6,575 nt of DNA from Rhabdothermincola sp036846205 (GTDB lineage: Bacteria > Actinomycetota > Acidimicrobiia > Acidimicrobiales > Acidimicrobilacustridaceae), in NCBI RefSeq assembly GCF_036846205.1, contig NZ_DAIUCK010000136.1:1-6575 (forward strand). The letters run 5' to 3'. The notes beneath the pieces were generated by a model, which worked only from the letters and a program-made list of their open reading frames with translations, searched no databases and was not told the DNA's origin. This document shows positions 1 to 5,822 of the stretch, in pieces. Both the position numbers and the translations under genes were made by a program. The stretch's first letter is position 1, and each line of letters begins with the position of its first letter.

Positions 1-351
1 CGGTGGGGGAGGGGGATACGAGGGGTCCCAGATCTGCTCCTTGTGGACCCGCCGCATCTCGATCTCGTCGCGGTGCCCCTCCGTGACCAGCAGGCCCACC
101 GGCGCGCCGTTCATCTCGATCATGGTGTTGTCCGCGGTGGTGGTGCCGTGCACGAGGATGTCGAGCTGCCCGCACAGCTCTTCCAGGCTCAGCCCGAATC
201 GCCCCGCGAGCTGGCCGAGCCCGTCCATCACCCCGATCGACTGGTCGTCGAGCGTGGTCGGTGTCTTGTCGAGCACGACCTGGCCGCCGGGGGTGACACA
301 GATCAGGTCGGTGAACGTGCCGCCGACGTCGATGCCGACCCGGTAGCCCAT
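1..351 (-). CDS. hyuA: Hydantoinase/oxoprolinase subunit A, N-terminal part (runs off left edge)
   Basis: This is the N-terminal 117 codons of a HyuA-type protein; the rest lies beyond position 1. HyuA proteins are ASKHA-fold ATPases that pair with HyuB in N-methylhydantoinases, 5-oxoprolinases and acetone/acetophenone carboxylases, where ATP is spent to activate a carbonyl. The translation starts MGYRVGIDVGGTFTDLI. The GIDVGGTFTD segment (residues 6-15) is the phosphate-binding loop of the family, and HGTTTADN (about 71-78) is the second signature. The region just before the edge (EMRRVHKEQIWDPSYPPP) matches the usual position of the subdomain boundary. The ATG (351-349) overlaps the hyuB stop codon by one base (TGATG), and a GGGAGGGG purine tract at 361-354 lies just upstream, so translation is probably coupled to hyuB. 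Family assignment is firm; whether it is a hydrolase or a carboxylase cannot be told from this fragment. Confidence 0.93.
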   Translation of the reverse strand, partial: MGYRVGIDVGGTFTDLICVTPGGQVVLDKTPTTLDDQSIGVMDGLGQLAGRFGLSLEELCGQLDILVHGTTTADNTMIEMNGAPVGLLVTEGHRDEIEMRRVHKEQIWDPSYPPPPP

Positions 352-2225
352 CACCCCTCCCACTCGGTGCCGCCGAAGATGCCGTCACCGGGCTCGCCGG
401 ACGCCTCCACCCGCCGGGCGGCTCGCAGCTCGGCGGTGGCGGTCTCGTCAACCTCGAGGGTGAGCTCCGCCAGCGAGCCCCGCAGCACCACGCCGTAGTC
501 CCGGGCGGCGCCCTCCACGGAGACGTACTCGTCCAGCACGTCGTCGAGCACCGCCTGCGGGTCGCGCTCGAGCGGATCCCCCCAGCCGCCACCCCCGCCG
601 TAGTCGTAGTTGATCTTCTGTCCCGCGCTCATCGGTACCCAGTCGGCGGTGTGTTCGACCACGAAGGGGTCGTCGCTGCCCCAGCGGATGGTGAGCTTGT
701 TGGGCGCCCCGGGCTTGCCGCCCGCGATGCCCGGCATCGGGTACTTCATGCCCACCACGTACGTGTAGACCTTGGCGTCGACCCGCACCTCCTTCACGTA
801 GTGGCTGCCGCACAGCCCCCGCCACTGGCCCGGCCCTCCCGAATCGATGCGGTAGTCCCGACCCCACTGGATGTGCGGGTAGAGGCTCTCGTTGATCTCC
901 GCCGTCGCCTTCCAGAGGTTGCCGAACGCGGCGGCCTGGCAGCCCCAGGCGTCCATCCCTTTGGCGGCGTTGCACCAGCCTGCGTACACCTCGGCCGAGT
1001 GGTCGGTGAACGGCTGGCCGGTGCGCGGGTCGATGCCGATGATGACCGTGGGGATGCCGGTCTTGTAGACCTGAGGCACGGCCTTGTCCGGCAGGACGTG
1101 CTGCATCGCCAGCGCGATGACCTCACCGACCTCGGCGCCCGGGTGGTGGGTGCCCGCGCTCACCGGCTTGCCCGGGTGCGGGTTGAGCACGCAGCCCTGG
1201 GGCACGACGAGCTCGATCGAGTCGAAGAAGCCTTCGTTCTTCGGGATCTCCGGGTCCATCATGGCGGCGATCTGGCCGACCGTGTACCCCCGGGTGTTGC
1301 CGAAGGTCGACCAGGCCTGCAGCTCCTGGCGGTCGTCGGAGCCGGTGAAGTCGATCGTGAGCCGCTCGCCCGACACCGTGACCTTGACGTGCAGGTGCAC
1401 GTCGGGATGGCCGAGCGGGTCGTGGTCGACGTAGGTGTCGGCCTCGTAGACGCCATCCGGCCAGGCCCGCACCTCCTCCCGGAAGCGCTTCGCCGCGTAG
1501 TCGATCATGTAGTCGACCGACTGCTCGACCGTCGGCGCGCCCCACCGGTCGAGCAGCTCGCCGAGGCGGGCGGCGGCCAGTTGCGCCGCGCCGATCTGGG
1601 CCCGGATGTCACCGAGGTAGTCGGGCAGGCGGTTGTTGGCCGCCAGCGCGTAGAGCACGTCGCGCCGCTCCCGACCCTGGTCGACCACCTTGAGCACCGG
1701 CCAGCGGACACCCTCGCCCCACAGATCGTTGGCCGTCACGTTGTAGCCGCCGGGGACCGCCCCGCCGGTGTCGCCGTGGTGGCACTGGATGCTGGCGATG
1801 AGTACCAACCGCCGGCCCCCCGGGGTGGCCGGGTCGTCGGCGAACACCGGGGCGAAGACGTTGTAGTCGGGTAGGTGGCCACCACCGTGGTAGGGGTCGT
1901 TGGCGACGAAGACGTCGCCTTCGCGGAACTCCTCGGGGCCCAGGAACTCCAGCGCGAAGCGCACCGGCAGCGTCGAGGTCAGCATGAACTGGGGGATCCC
2001 GACCGACAGGGCGGCGAGCCGACCCTGGGCATCGAGGATGGTCGCGTTGCGCTCGTTGCTCTGGTTGAGGATCGGCGTGGTGGCGGTGCGCGAGACGTAG
2101 GTGGCCATCTCGAAGCACACCGTCTCCATGTAGTCCCGGATGACCTCCGCGGTGACCGGGTCGACGGTGACCGTCTCGGCCAGGCGACCCCTGCTCCCTG
2201 CCAGCTTGACCAGGTCGACGTGCAT
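351..2225 (-). CDS. hyuB: Hydantoinase/oxoprolinase subunit B
   Basis: This is a complete HyuB-type catalytic subunit of 624 aa, somewhat longer than many stand-alone HyuB proteins as I recall them. Family motifs run in order: the DPVTAEVIRDYME opening (about 22-34), VANDPYHGGGHLPD (107-120), CHHGDTGGAVPGG (148-160), the PKNEGFFDSIELVVPQG region (about 328-344), the DSGGPGQWRG motif (461-470), and the C-terminal GGGGGWGDPLERDP with a following YGVVL (about 543-581). His113, His117, His149/150 and Asp152 sit in the motifs that supply metal ligands in acetone carboxylase alpha, which is established family knowledge. An in-frame ATG at 2318 would add 31 residues. I prefer 2225 because a GGGGGGAG Shine-Dalgarno lies 6 nt upstream, the extra residues look non-homologous, and the 2318 start lies inside the operator. 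It is the first gene of the hyuBA unit. Substrates could be hydantoins, oxoproline, lactams or ketones. Confidence 0.94.
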   Translation of the reverse strand: MHVDLVKLAGSRGRLAETVTVDPVTAEVIRDYMETVCFEMATYVSRTATTPILNQSNERNATILDAQGRLAALSVGIPQFMLTSTLPVRFALEFLGPEEFREGDVFVANDPYHGGGHLPDYNVFAPVFADDPATPGGRRLVLIASIQCHHGDTGGAVPGGYNVTANDLWGEGVRWPVLKVVDQGRERRDVLYALAANNRLPDYLGDIRAQIGAAQLAAARLGELLDRWGAPTVEQSVDYMIDYAAKRFREEVRAWPDGVYEADTYVDHDPLGHPDVHLHVKVTVSGERLTIDFTGSDDRQELQAWSTFGNTRGYTVGQIAAMMDPEIPKNEGFFDSIELVVPQGCVLNPHPGKPVSAGTHHPGAEVGEVIALAMQHVLPDKAVPQVYKTGIPTVIIGIDPRTGQPFTDHSAEVYAGWCNAAKGMDAWGCQAAAFGNLWKATAEINESLYPHIQWGRDYRIDSGGPGQWRGLCGSHYVKEVRVDAKVYTYVVGMKYPMPGIAGGKPGAPNKLTIRWGSDDPFVVEHTADWVPMSAGQKINYDYGGGGGWGDPLERDPQAVLDDVLDEYVSVEGAARDYGVVLRGSLAELTLEVDETATAELRAARRVEASGEPGDGIFGGTEWEG

Positions 2226-2231
2226 CTGAGG

Positions 2232-2239
2232 CTCCCCCC
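2232..2239 (-). promoter_or_regulatory. Shine-Dalgarno of hyuB
   Basis: Read on the minus strand this is GGGGGGAG, ending 6 nt before the ATG at 2225-2223. It decides the hyuB start in favour of 2225 over the upstream in-frame ATG at 2318, which has no comparable site. It directly follows the 3' arm of a predicted leader hairpin (2240-2277), so access to it may depend on RNA folding. Confidence 0.7.
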
Positions 2240-2277
2240 GGGGTCGGGACGCCGGGCTCTCGAGCCCGCTCGACCCC
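2240..2277 (-). promoter_or_regulatory. Structured 5' leader hairpin upstream of hyuB
   Basis: Two nested inverted repeats form a two-tier stem-loop. The outer arms are GGGGTCG (2240-2246) and CGACCCC (2271-2277), a perfect 7-bp match. The inner arms are CGGGCT (2253-2258) and AGCCCG (2263-2268), a perfect 6-bp match around a 4-nt loop. They are separated by an asymmetric internal loop of 6 and 2 nt. In the hyuB transcript the structure ends exactly where the G-rich Shine-Dalgarno begins. It would be transcribed only if the start site lies upstream of 2277, as the divergent promoter placement suggests. The pairing is seen in the sequence. A regulatory role is inference, and GC-rich DNA forms such repeats fairly easily. 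Confidence 0.4.
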
Positions 2278-2291
2278 TCGACCAGCGAAGC

Positions 2292-2321
2292 TTGCCACGA
2301 ACCTGACGTTCGTGTCATAAA
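2292..2321 (+). promoter_or_regulatory. Candidate promoter of the di-iron enzyme gene
   Basis: TTGCCA (2292-2297, five of six to TTGACA) and CATAAA (2316-2321, four of six to TATAAT) are separated by 18 bp. The stretch around 2317-2330 is unusually AT-rich for this window. The -35/-10 pair brackets the operator-like element. The assignment rests on consensus matching only. Confidence 0.35.
2299..2318. promoter_or_regulatory. Operator-like element, copy 1 (hyuB / di-iron gene divergent promoter)
   Basis: The sequence GAACCTGACGTTCGTGTCAT contains the inverted half-sites TGAC-N6-GTCA (2304-2317). In this copy there is also an overlapping perfect 7-bp inverted repeat, CACGAAC-N5-GTTCGTG (2296-2314). 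A second copy with 18 of 20 identical bases lies at 5823-5842 in the other divergent gap. Size and symmetry fit the operator of a dimeric regulator such as a TetR- or GntR-family protein, but no regulator gene is visible in the window. It overlaps the candidate promoters of both flanking genes, so repression by occlusion is the simplest model. Confidence 0.65.
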
Positions 2322-2359
2322 AGTCTAACACCGCGCCGGGGACGCTCCTCGGGCGCTCC

Positions 2360-2366
2360 AGGAGGT
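2360..2366 (+). promoter_or_regulatory. Shine-Dalgarno of the di-iron enzyme gene
   Basis: AGGAGGT, a near-perfect anti-16S match, ends 8 nt before the ATG at 2375. It fixes that start and contrasts with the Shine-Dalgarno-less plus-strand genes downstream (3218 and 5871). Confidence 0.85.
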
Positions 2367-2374
2367 CCCTTCCC

Positions 2375-3142
2375 ATGACCGAGACCCGCGAGTTCAAGGA
2401 CATCCGCAAGGGCACCACGGCCGAGGCGCTCCCCGTAGACGAGTTCATGAACGAGCTCGAGAAGATCCAGGCCGAGATCTGCACCGAGCGCAACCGGGTG
2501 TGGGAGCACGTGGCGGACGGCACCCTGTCGCTGCCGTACCTCCGCCGTCTCTGCAAGGAGTACTACTACCTCGGGGTGTGGTACACCTCCGAGTTCGGCT
2601 CGCTGGTCGCCAACGCGCCGGACTTCGACGCCCTGGACATGGAGTCCAGCGAGCACTTCCACCACTGGCTGCAGAACCTGTCGGACGAGACCGGCTTCAC
2701 CGGCGACCGCAACCACGTCGATATGAAGGTGGAGTGGGCCAGGATGCTGGGCATCCCCGACGAGGAGCTGGTGAGCTTCGTGCCCATGCCCGAGACGATC
2801 GGCCTGGTGCTCGGCAGCCTCTACTACATGCGCCGCTCGTACGAGGAGGGGCTGGCCGCGTTCGGCTGGGCGGGCGAGCGGTTCGCGGCGTCGACCGGCT
2901 ACGCGAAGTTGATGTACGAGGGCATGCGCGACCACTACGGCCTGGAGGTGGAGAACTTCCGGGTGCATGCCTACGCCGAGGAGGACCACGGCGACGCGGC
3001 CGACTACCTGCTCCGCAAGGTGGTCACCTCCGCCCACGTCCAACACCGGGTGCGCACCGCGGTGGTGCAGTGCTTCACGTTGCGCAACGCCCGCACCCGG
3101 GCGCTCAACCGCTGGCTGGACGAGCCGGGCGCCCTCCGCTGA
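2375..3142 (+). CDS. Heme-oxygenase-like putative di-iron enzyme (TenA/PqqC/CADD superfamily)
   Basis: The 255-aa protein looks all-helical, lacks a signal peptide or membrane segment, and fits the TenA/PqqC-like "iron-containing redox enzyme" superfamily. The heme-oxygenase-like di-iron oxidases (HDOs) in it, for example UndA, SznF and CADD, use O2 for C-C cleavage, N-oxygenation or related steps. Candidate ligands fall where the family expects them: Glu105 and His114 (LSDETGFTGDRNHVDM), Glu168 (AGERF), and the late helix His198-x3-Glu202-x2-His205 (VHAYAEEDHGD). The pattern around 176-213, a DHYGL segment followed by the HxxxExxH helix and YLLRK, is typical of HDOs rather than thiaminase TenA. 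It is transcribed divergently from hyuB behind a shared operator-like site and has a strong ribosome binding site. The reaction and substrate are unknown. Alternatives are a cofactor-less PqqC-like oxidase or a TenA-type hydrolase, but the ligand set argues for metal. Confidence 0.82.
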   Translation: MTETREFKDIRKGTTAEALPVDEFMNELEKIQAEICTERNRVWEHVADGTLSLPYLRRLCKEYYYLGVWYTSEFGSLVANAPDFDALDMESSEHFHHWLQNLSDETGFTGDRNHVDMKVEWARMLGIPDEELVSFVPMPETIGLVLGSLYYMRRSYEEGLAAFGWAGERFAASTGYAKLMYEGMRDHYGLEVENFRVHAYAEEDHGDAADYLLRKVVTSAHVQHRVRTAVVQCFTLRNARTRALNRWLDEPGALR

Positions 3143-3170
3143 CGACGGGCGCGCTGCCCTGACCGGCCAA

Positions 3171-3184
3171 CCGGGCGAACCCGG
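3171..3184 (+). terminator. Weak hairpin after the di-iron enzyme gene
   Basis: CCGGG-CGAA-CCCGG forms a 5-bp stem with a 4-nt loop, 28 bp past the stop codon at 3142. There is no T-tract, so it is not a classical intrinsic terminator. It would make sense as a transcript end only if the next gene uses its own promoter, for which there is a candidate at 3205-3210. Confidence 0.2.
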
Positions 3185-3204
3185 CGGGACCGACGACGGT
3201 GCCG

Positions 3205-3210
3205 TAGCCT
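3205..3210 (+). promoter_or_regulatory. Candidate leaderless -10 element of the AhpD-like gene
   Basis: TAGCCT (TANNNT class) ends 7 nt before the ATG at 3218, and no Shine-Dalgarno is visible in between. That spacing would place the transcription start at or next to the A of the ATG, giving a leaderless mRNA. The identical hexamer occurs 8 nt before the DUF2007-like start at 4126. No convincing -35 was found. Confidence 0.45.
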
Positions 3211-3217
3211 GGCGGTC

Positions 3218-3703
3218 ATGGCACGGATCTCCTTCCCCGAGCAGGGCTTCGGCGAGCACGTGGACTGGGCGCTGCTGCGGGCGGACATGGCGGTCGGGAT
3301 GGGTGCCTTCTCGGAGGCGGTGTACGGGAACAGCACGCTGCCGGTCCGCGAGCGCGAGGCCGCCCGGTGGACCATCGCGTTGATCAATGACTGCGCGGTC
3401 TGCCAGGGCACGCGAGCCCGCGACGGCGAGGCCGCCGGCGTCGACGAGGGGTTCTACGCCGAGGTGGCCAACTGGCGGGAGAGCGCGGCGCTCACCGAGC
3501 GGGAGCGGCTGGCGGCCGAGTTCGCCCAGCGCTTCGCGCTCGACCACCAGGCGATGGACGACGAGTTCTGGGCTCGGCTGCGGGCCGCGTTCGCGGACGA
3601 CGAGCTGGCCGATCTCACGATCTGCTGCGGCTTGTTCCTCGGGCTCGGCCGGACGCTGGCGGTCATCGGGGTGCGAGCGCCCGACGAGCGCATCCTGGTG
3701 TGA
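3218..3703 (+). CDS. AhpD / carboxymuconolactone decarboxylase-like protein
   Basis: This 161-aa cytoplasmic helical protein belongs to the CMD/AhpD-like superfamily, whose members include the AhpD alkylhydroperoxidase, carboxymuconolactone decarboxylase and many uncharacterised CxxC redox proteins. The CxxC motif is Cys59-Ala-Val-Cys62 (INDCAVCQGTR). Glu47 lies 12 residues before Cys59, the same spacing as the AhpD proton-relay Glu and first Cys. The position of the AhpD catalytic His, four residues after the second Cys, is Arg66 here. A second conserved helical stretch (about 92-147) contains a Cys-Cys pair at 136-137. It lies 75 bp after the di-iron enzyme gene on the same strand, but lacks a Shine-Dalgarno and has a TAGCCT hexamer placed for leaderless transcription. 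Disulfide or peroxide chemistry is the likely role; true decarboxylase activity is unlikely with a CxxC. Confidence 0.82.
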   Translation: MARISFPEQGFGEHVDWALLRADMAVGMGAFSEAVYGNSTLPVREREAARWTIALINDCAVCQGTRARDGEAAGVDEGFYAEVANWRESAALTERERLAAEFAQRFALDHQAMDDEFWARLRAAFADDELADLTICCGLFLGLGRTLAVIGVRAPDERILV

Positions 3704-3751
3704 CCCTACCCGGAGCGGGCCCGATCCGAGCGTCGTCGCCGGGAGACGCCG

Positions 3752-4126
3752 TCAGCGGGTGAGGAAGCTCACCAGGCTGAGCACCGCCGGTACCAGCATG
3801 CCGGCCACCACCAGCACCACCACGGCGCGCATCCACGGCGGCCGGCGCCACAGCGACGACGCGGGCAGCGGCGCGTCCCAGGGATCGTCGGCGCCGTCAA
3901 CGGTCGGCGGAGCGGGCGGGTCTGCTGCCAGCGCGGCCGGTGGCAGGCCGAGCAGCACCCGGGCGCGGCTCAGATCGTGGGCCGGGACGACGAGCTGGGC
4001 GGTGACGCCGTCGTCGATCACCGTGGCGGTGATCGCGTCGTCGGCCAGGAAGGCGGCGGCGGCTTCCGCCTCCTCGATCGAGTCGTAGCTCGTGACCTCG
4101 ACCAGCCGATCGCGAGAGGTGGCCAT
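3752..4126 (-). CDS. Small DUF2007-like protein with C-terminal membrane anchor
   Basis: This 124-aa protein has three parts. Residues about 7-60 (LVEVTSYDSIEEAEAAAAFLADDAITATVIDD, ending VVPAHDLSRARVLL) resemble DUF2007, a small alpha/beta ACT-like domain called a putative signal-transducing domain, whose function is not established. Residues about 61-90 are a Pro/Ala/Asp-rich linker. Residues about 99-121 are one hydrophobic helix followed by Thr-Arg, so a tail-anchored, N-in topology is likely. The start lies 11 nt after the aldolase stop on the same strand. It has no Shine-Dalgarno but a TAGCCT hexamer 8 nt upstream, so it may be expressed by reinitiation from the operon, as a leaderless transcript, or both. 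No functional link to the aldolase is evident. The upstream gene ends here, and the gene converges with the AhpD-like gene across 48 bp. Confidence 0.75.
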   Translation of the reverse strand: MATSRDRLVEVTSYDSIEEAEAAAAFLADDAITATVIDDGVTAQLVVPAHDLSRARVLLGLPPAALAADPPAPPTVDGADDPWDAPLPASSLWRRPPWMRAVVVLVVAGMLVPAVLSLVSFLTR

Positions 4127-4134
4127 CGGTGGCG

Positions 4135-4140
4135 AGGCTA
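4135..4140 (-). promoter_or_regulatory. Candidate leaderless -10 element of the DUF2007-like gene
   Basis: On the minus strand this reads TAGCCT and ends 8 nt before the ATG at 4126. Its first three bases are also the aldolase stop codon. It is identical to the hexamer before the AhpD-like gene at 3205-3210. The match to a stop codon is a reason for caution. Confidence 0.3.
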
Positions 4141-4818
4141 CGACGGCCAGAGGCTGCTGCGCACGAACTGGTAGACGTTCGCGAAGTCGGTGGTCGACTT
4201 CTCGGGGATGGGGATCACCGTGCCCAGCGCACGGGCCCCCCAGACGATCTGCGCCGTGCGCTCCACCACCAGGGAGGCGTGCAAGGCATCACTCGGTGAC
4301 TTGCCGATGCACACCAACCCGTGGTTGGCCATCAACGCGGCCGAGCGGTCGGCCAGGTGCGACGCCACCTCGGCCCCCAGCTCGTCGGTGCCGGTCATCC
4401 GGTAGTCGCAGATCGGCACGTCGCCACCGATGTAGGTGACCACCTCTTCGATGGCGGCGGGGATCGGTTCGCGCACCAGGGCGAACATCGACGCGTACGG
4501 CGCGTGGGAGTGGATGACCCCGCCCACCTCCGGATAGCGCTTGTAGCACTCGAGGTGGAGGGACTTCTCGCTCGTGGGGCTGCCGGTCCCCTCGAGCTTG
4601 TTGCCGTCGAGGTCCACGATGACCAGGTCGTCGAGGGTCATGGTGTCATACGGCATCGACGACGGGGTCATGCACACCGTCGCACCGCCGGGCATCCGGC
4701 CCGAGACGTTGCCCGCGGTGCCGACCACCAGCCCCTTCTCGTGGAACGCCTTGGCCACCGCGAGGACCTCGGCTCGCACTGCGTCGGCTGTGCGGTCACG
4801 GCGGGGGTCGGCGTTCAC
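4138..4818 (-). CDS. Class II aldolase (L-fuculose-phosphate aldolase-type)
   Basis: This is a complete 226-aa class II aldolase/adducin-head protein. The family catalyses Zn-dependent retro-aldol cleavage of sugar phosphates to dihydroxyacetone phosphate plus an aldehyde, and some members decarboxylate or epimerise related substrates. Visible motifs are the phosphate-binding GTAGNVSGR (33-41) and TPSS (51-54), the catalytic Glu84 in TSEKSLH, the zinc ligands His103 and His105 in VIHSHAPYASMFA, and His166 in MANHGL. All four key positions are present. The GTG start at 4818 overlaps the dehydrogenase stop by 4 nt (GTGA) and has a GGAGGT Shine-Dalgarno 6 nt upstream inside the preceding gene, so translation is probably coupled. 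It likely acts in sequence with the dehydrogenase on a polyol or sugar-acid substrate. No kinase that would phosphorylate a substrate is in the window. The exact substrate cannot be assigned. Confidence 0.92.
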   Translation of the reverse strand: MNADPRRDRTADAVRAEVLAVAKAFHEKGLVVGTAGNVSGRMPGGATVCMTPSSMPYDTMTLDDLVIVDLDGNKLEGTGSPTSEKSLHLECYKRYPEVGGVIHSHAPYASMFALVREPIPAAIEEVVTYIGGDVPICDYRMTGTDELGAEVASHLADRSAALMANHGLVCIGKSPSDALHASLVVERTAQIVWGARALGTVIPIPEKSTTDFANVYQFVRSSLWPS

Positions 4819-5807
4819 GGGAGCACCTCCGGGTTGGCGCAGTGCAGCGGGCGCTGGCCGGTGACGAGACGGGCCAGGTCGTCCGCGATCATCCTCGTGT
4901 GGTTGGCCTCGGTGTCGTAGGTGGCGCCGCCGATGTGGGGGGTGAGTACCACGTTGGCCATGCCCACCAACGGGTGGTCGGTGGGGAGCACCTCGCCTTC
5001 GAAGTGGTCGAGGCCCGCTCCCGCGAGGTGGCCGCTCTCGAGGGCCGAGGTCAGCGCCGCGAGGTCGTGCAGGCCCGCCCGGGCGGTGTTGAGGTACACG
5101 GCTCCCGGCTTCATGCGGGCGAACCGCTCGGCGCTCATCATGCCGAGCGTCTCGGGGGTCGGCGCGGCGTGGATCGAGACCACGTCGGCCTCCGCCAGTA
5201 GCTCCTCGAGGGAGCGGTGCGTGGCCTCCTCGCGGTAGGGATCGAACGAGATCACCCGCATCCCGAGGCCTTCGAACCGCCAGCGGGCGGCGCGCCCCAC
5301 CGCCCCCAGGCCCACGATGCCGGCGGTCCGCCCGGCGAGCTGCCAGGCCCGGAACCGCTGGTAGGGGATGGTGCCGTCGCGGAAGACCTGACCCTCGCGC
5401 ACGTCGCGGTCGGCGGGCAGCAGGTGGCGGGTCACGGCCAGCAGCAGCGCGACGGTGAGCTCGGCCACGGCGTTCGCGTTGCGGCCCGGAGCGTGCAGCA
5501 CGGGGATCCCCCTCGCGGTGGCCCCGGCGACGTCGACGTTGGTGGGGTCGCCCCGGGTGGAGCAGATGGCCCGGAGCGGCAGGTCGAGCACCGGGCCCCG
5601 GCAGCTGTCGGCCTCGCAGATGATCACGTCGGCGCCGGTCTCGGTGATGCGGGCCGCGAGCTGCTCCTCGCCGTAGATGCGCAGCGGTGCGTCGGGCCCG
5701 GTGATCCAGGGGTCGGCGACCACGGTGCCGAGGTGCTCGAGGGTGTCGATGCCCTCGCCTCGTAGCGGCGCGGTGGCGAAGATGCGGAGGCGCCCATGGT
5801 CGCTCAC
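4815..5807 (-). CDS. D-2-hydroxyacid dehydrogenase (phosphoglycerate dehydrogenase-like), NAD-dependent
   Basis: This is a complete D-isomer-specific 2-hydroxyacid dehydrogenase, normal in length at about 330 aa. Numbering from the GTG at 5813, the Rossmann loop is GLGAVG (168-173) and Asp191 ends the second strand (SFDPY), which predicts NAD over NADP. The catalytic triad is Arg245 (NTARAG), Glu274 (FEGEVLP) and His293 (TPHIGG). A PGRNANAVAELTVALLLA segment (109-126) is the usual interdomain signature. There is no C-terminal ACT domain, so it is not a full serine-pathway SerA. Two in-frame GTG starts exist, at 5813 and 5807. I chose 5807 because a GAGG tract (5816-5819 read in reverse) sits 8 nt before it but only 2 nt before 5813. 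It is first in a minus-strand operon with the aldolase, under a promoter containing operator copy 2. It probably oxidises or reduces a sugar-acid-like 2-hydroxy or 2-oxo acid; the substrate is unassigned. Confidence 0.92.
   Translation of the reverse strand: MSDHGRLRIFATAPLRGEGIDTLEHLGTVVADPWITGPDAPLRIYGEEQLAARITETGADVIICEADSCRGPVLDLPLRAICSTRGDPTNVDVAGATARGIPVLHAPGRNANAVAELTVALLLAVTRHLLPADRDVREGQVFRDGTIPYQRFRAWQLAGRTAGIVGLGAVGRAARWRFEGLGMRVISFDPYREEATHRSLEELLAEADVVSIHAAPTPETLGMMSAERFARMKPGAVYLNTARAGLHDLAALTSALESGHLAGAGLDHFEGEVLPTDHPLVGMANVVLTPHIGGATYDTEANHTRMIADDLARLVTGQRPLHCANPEVLP
4825..4830 (-). promoter_or_regulatory. Shine-Dalgarno of the aldolase gene
   Basis: On the minus strand this reads GGAGGT, 6 nt before the GTG at 4818. 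It lies inside the last codons of the dehydrogenase gene and supports the GTG start with its 4-nt overlap, rather than a start further inside. Confidence 0.8.
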
Positions 5808-5822
5808 GGGCACAGCCTCGCA

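Noticed and set aside
651..1874. Long plus-strand open frame (407 codons) opposite hyuB
   Set aside because: It is antisense to a protein with clear HyuB motifs, has low-complexity Val/Arg/Asp-rich composition typical of a high-GC shadow frame, and shows no recognisable domain.
2296..2314. CACGAAC-N5-GTTCGTG as the main operator core
   Set aside because: The repeat is perfect in copy 1 but not preserved in copy 2, while TGAC-N6-GTCA is preserved in both, so the latter is the better candidate core.
1609..2556. Minus-strand open frame (315 codons) bridging hyuB and the start of the di-iron gene
   Set aside because: It overlaps two well-supported genes in other frames and is rich in Arg/Pro/Gly repeats expected from shifted high-GC codons.
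2375..3142. Naming the TenA-like protein as thiaminase (tenA) or PQQ synthase (pqqC)
   Set aside because: The metal-ligand pattern HxxxExxH with upstream Glu/His/Glu favours the di-iron oxidase group, and there are no thiamine or pqq genes nearby.
2315..3547. Long minus-strand open frame (410 codons) across the di-iron and AhpD-like genes
   Set aside because: It spans two genes with recognisable families on the other strand plus their intergenic gap, and its composition is that of an antisense shadow.
3704..3751. Bidirectional terminator in the convergent gap between the AhpD-like and DUF2007-like genes
   Set aside because: Only an 8-bp palindrome CGGGCCCG and a 5-bp GCGTC/GACGC pair with a 10-nt loop are present, with no T-tract on either strand. 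A terminator may exist, but I cannot support one.
4815..5813. Calling the dehydrogenase serA
   Set aside because: It lacks the C-terminal regulatory domains, and its operon partner is an aldolase rather than a serine-pathway gene; the fold is shared by many 2-hydroxyacid dehydrogenases.
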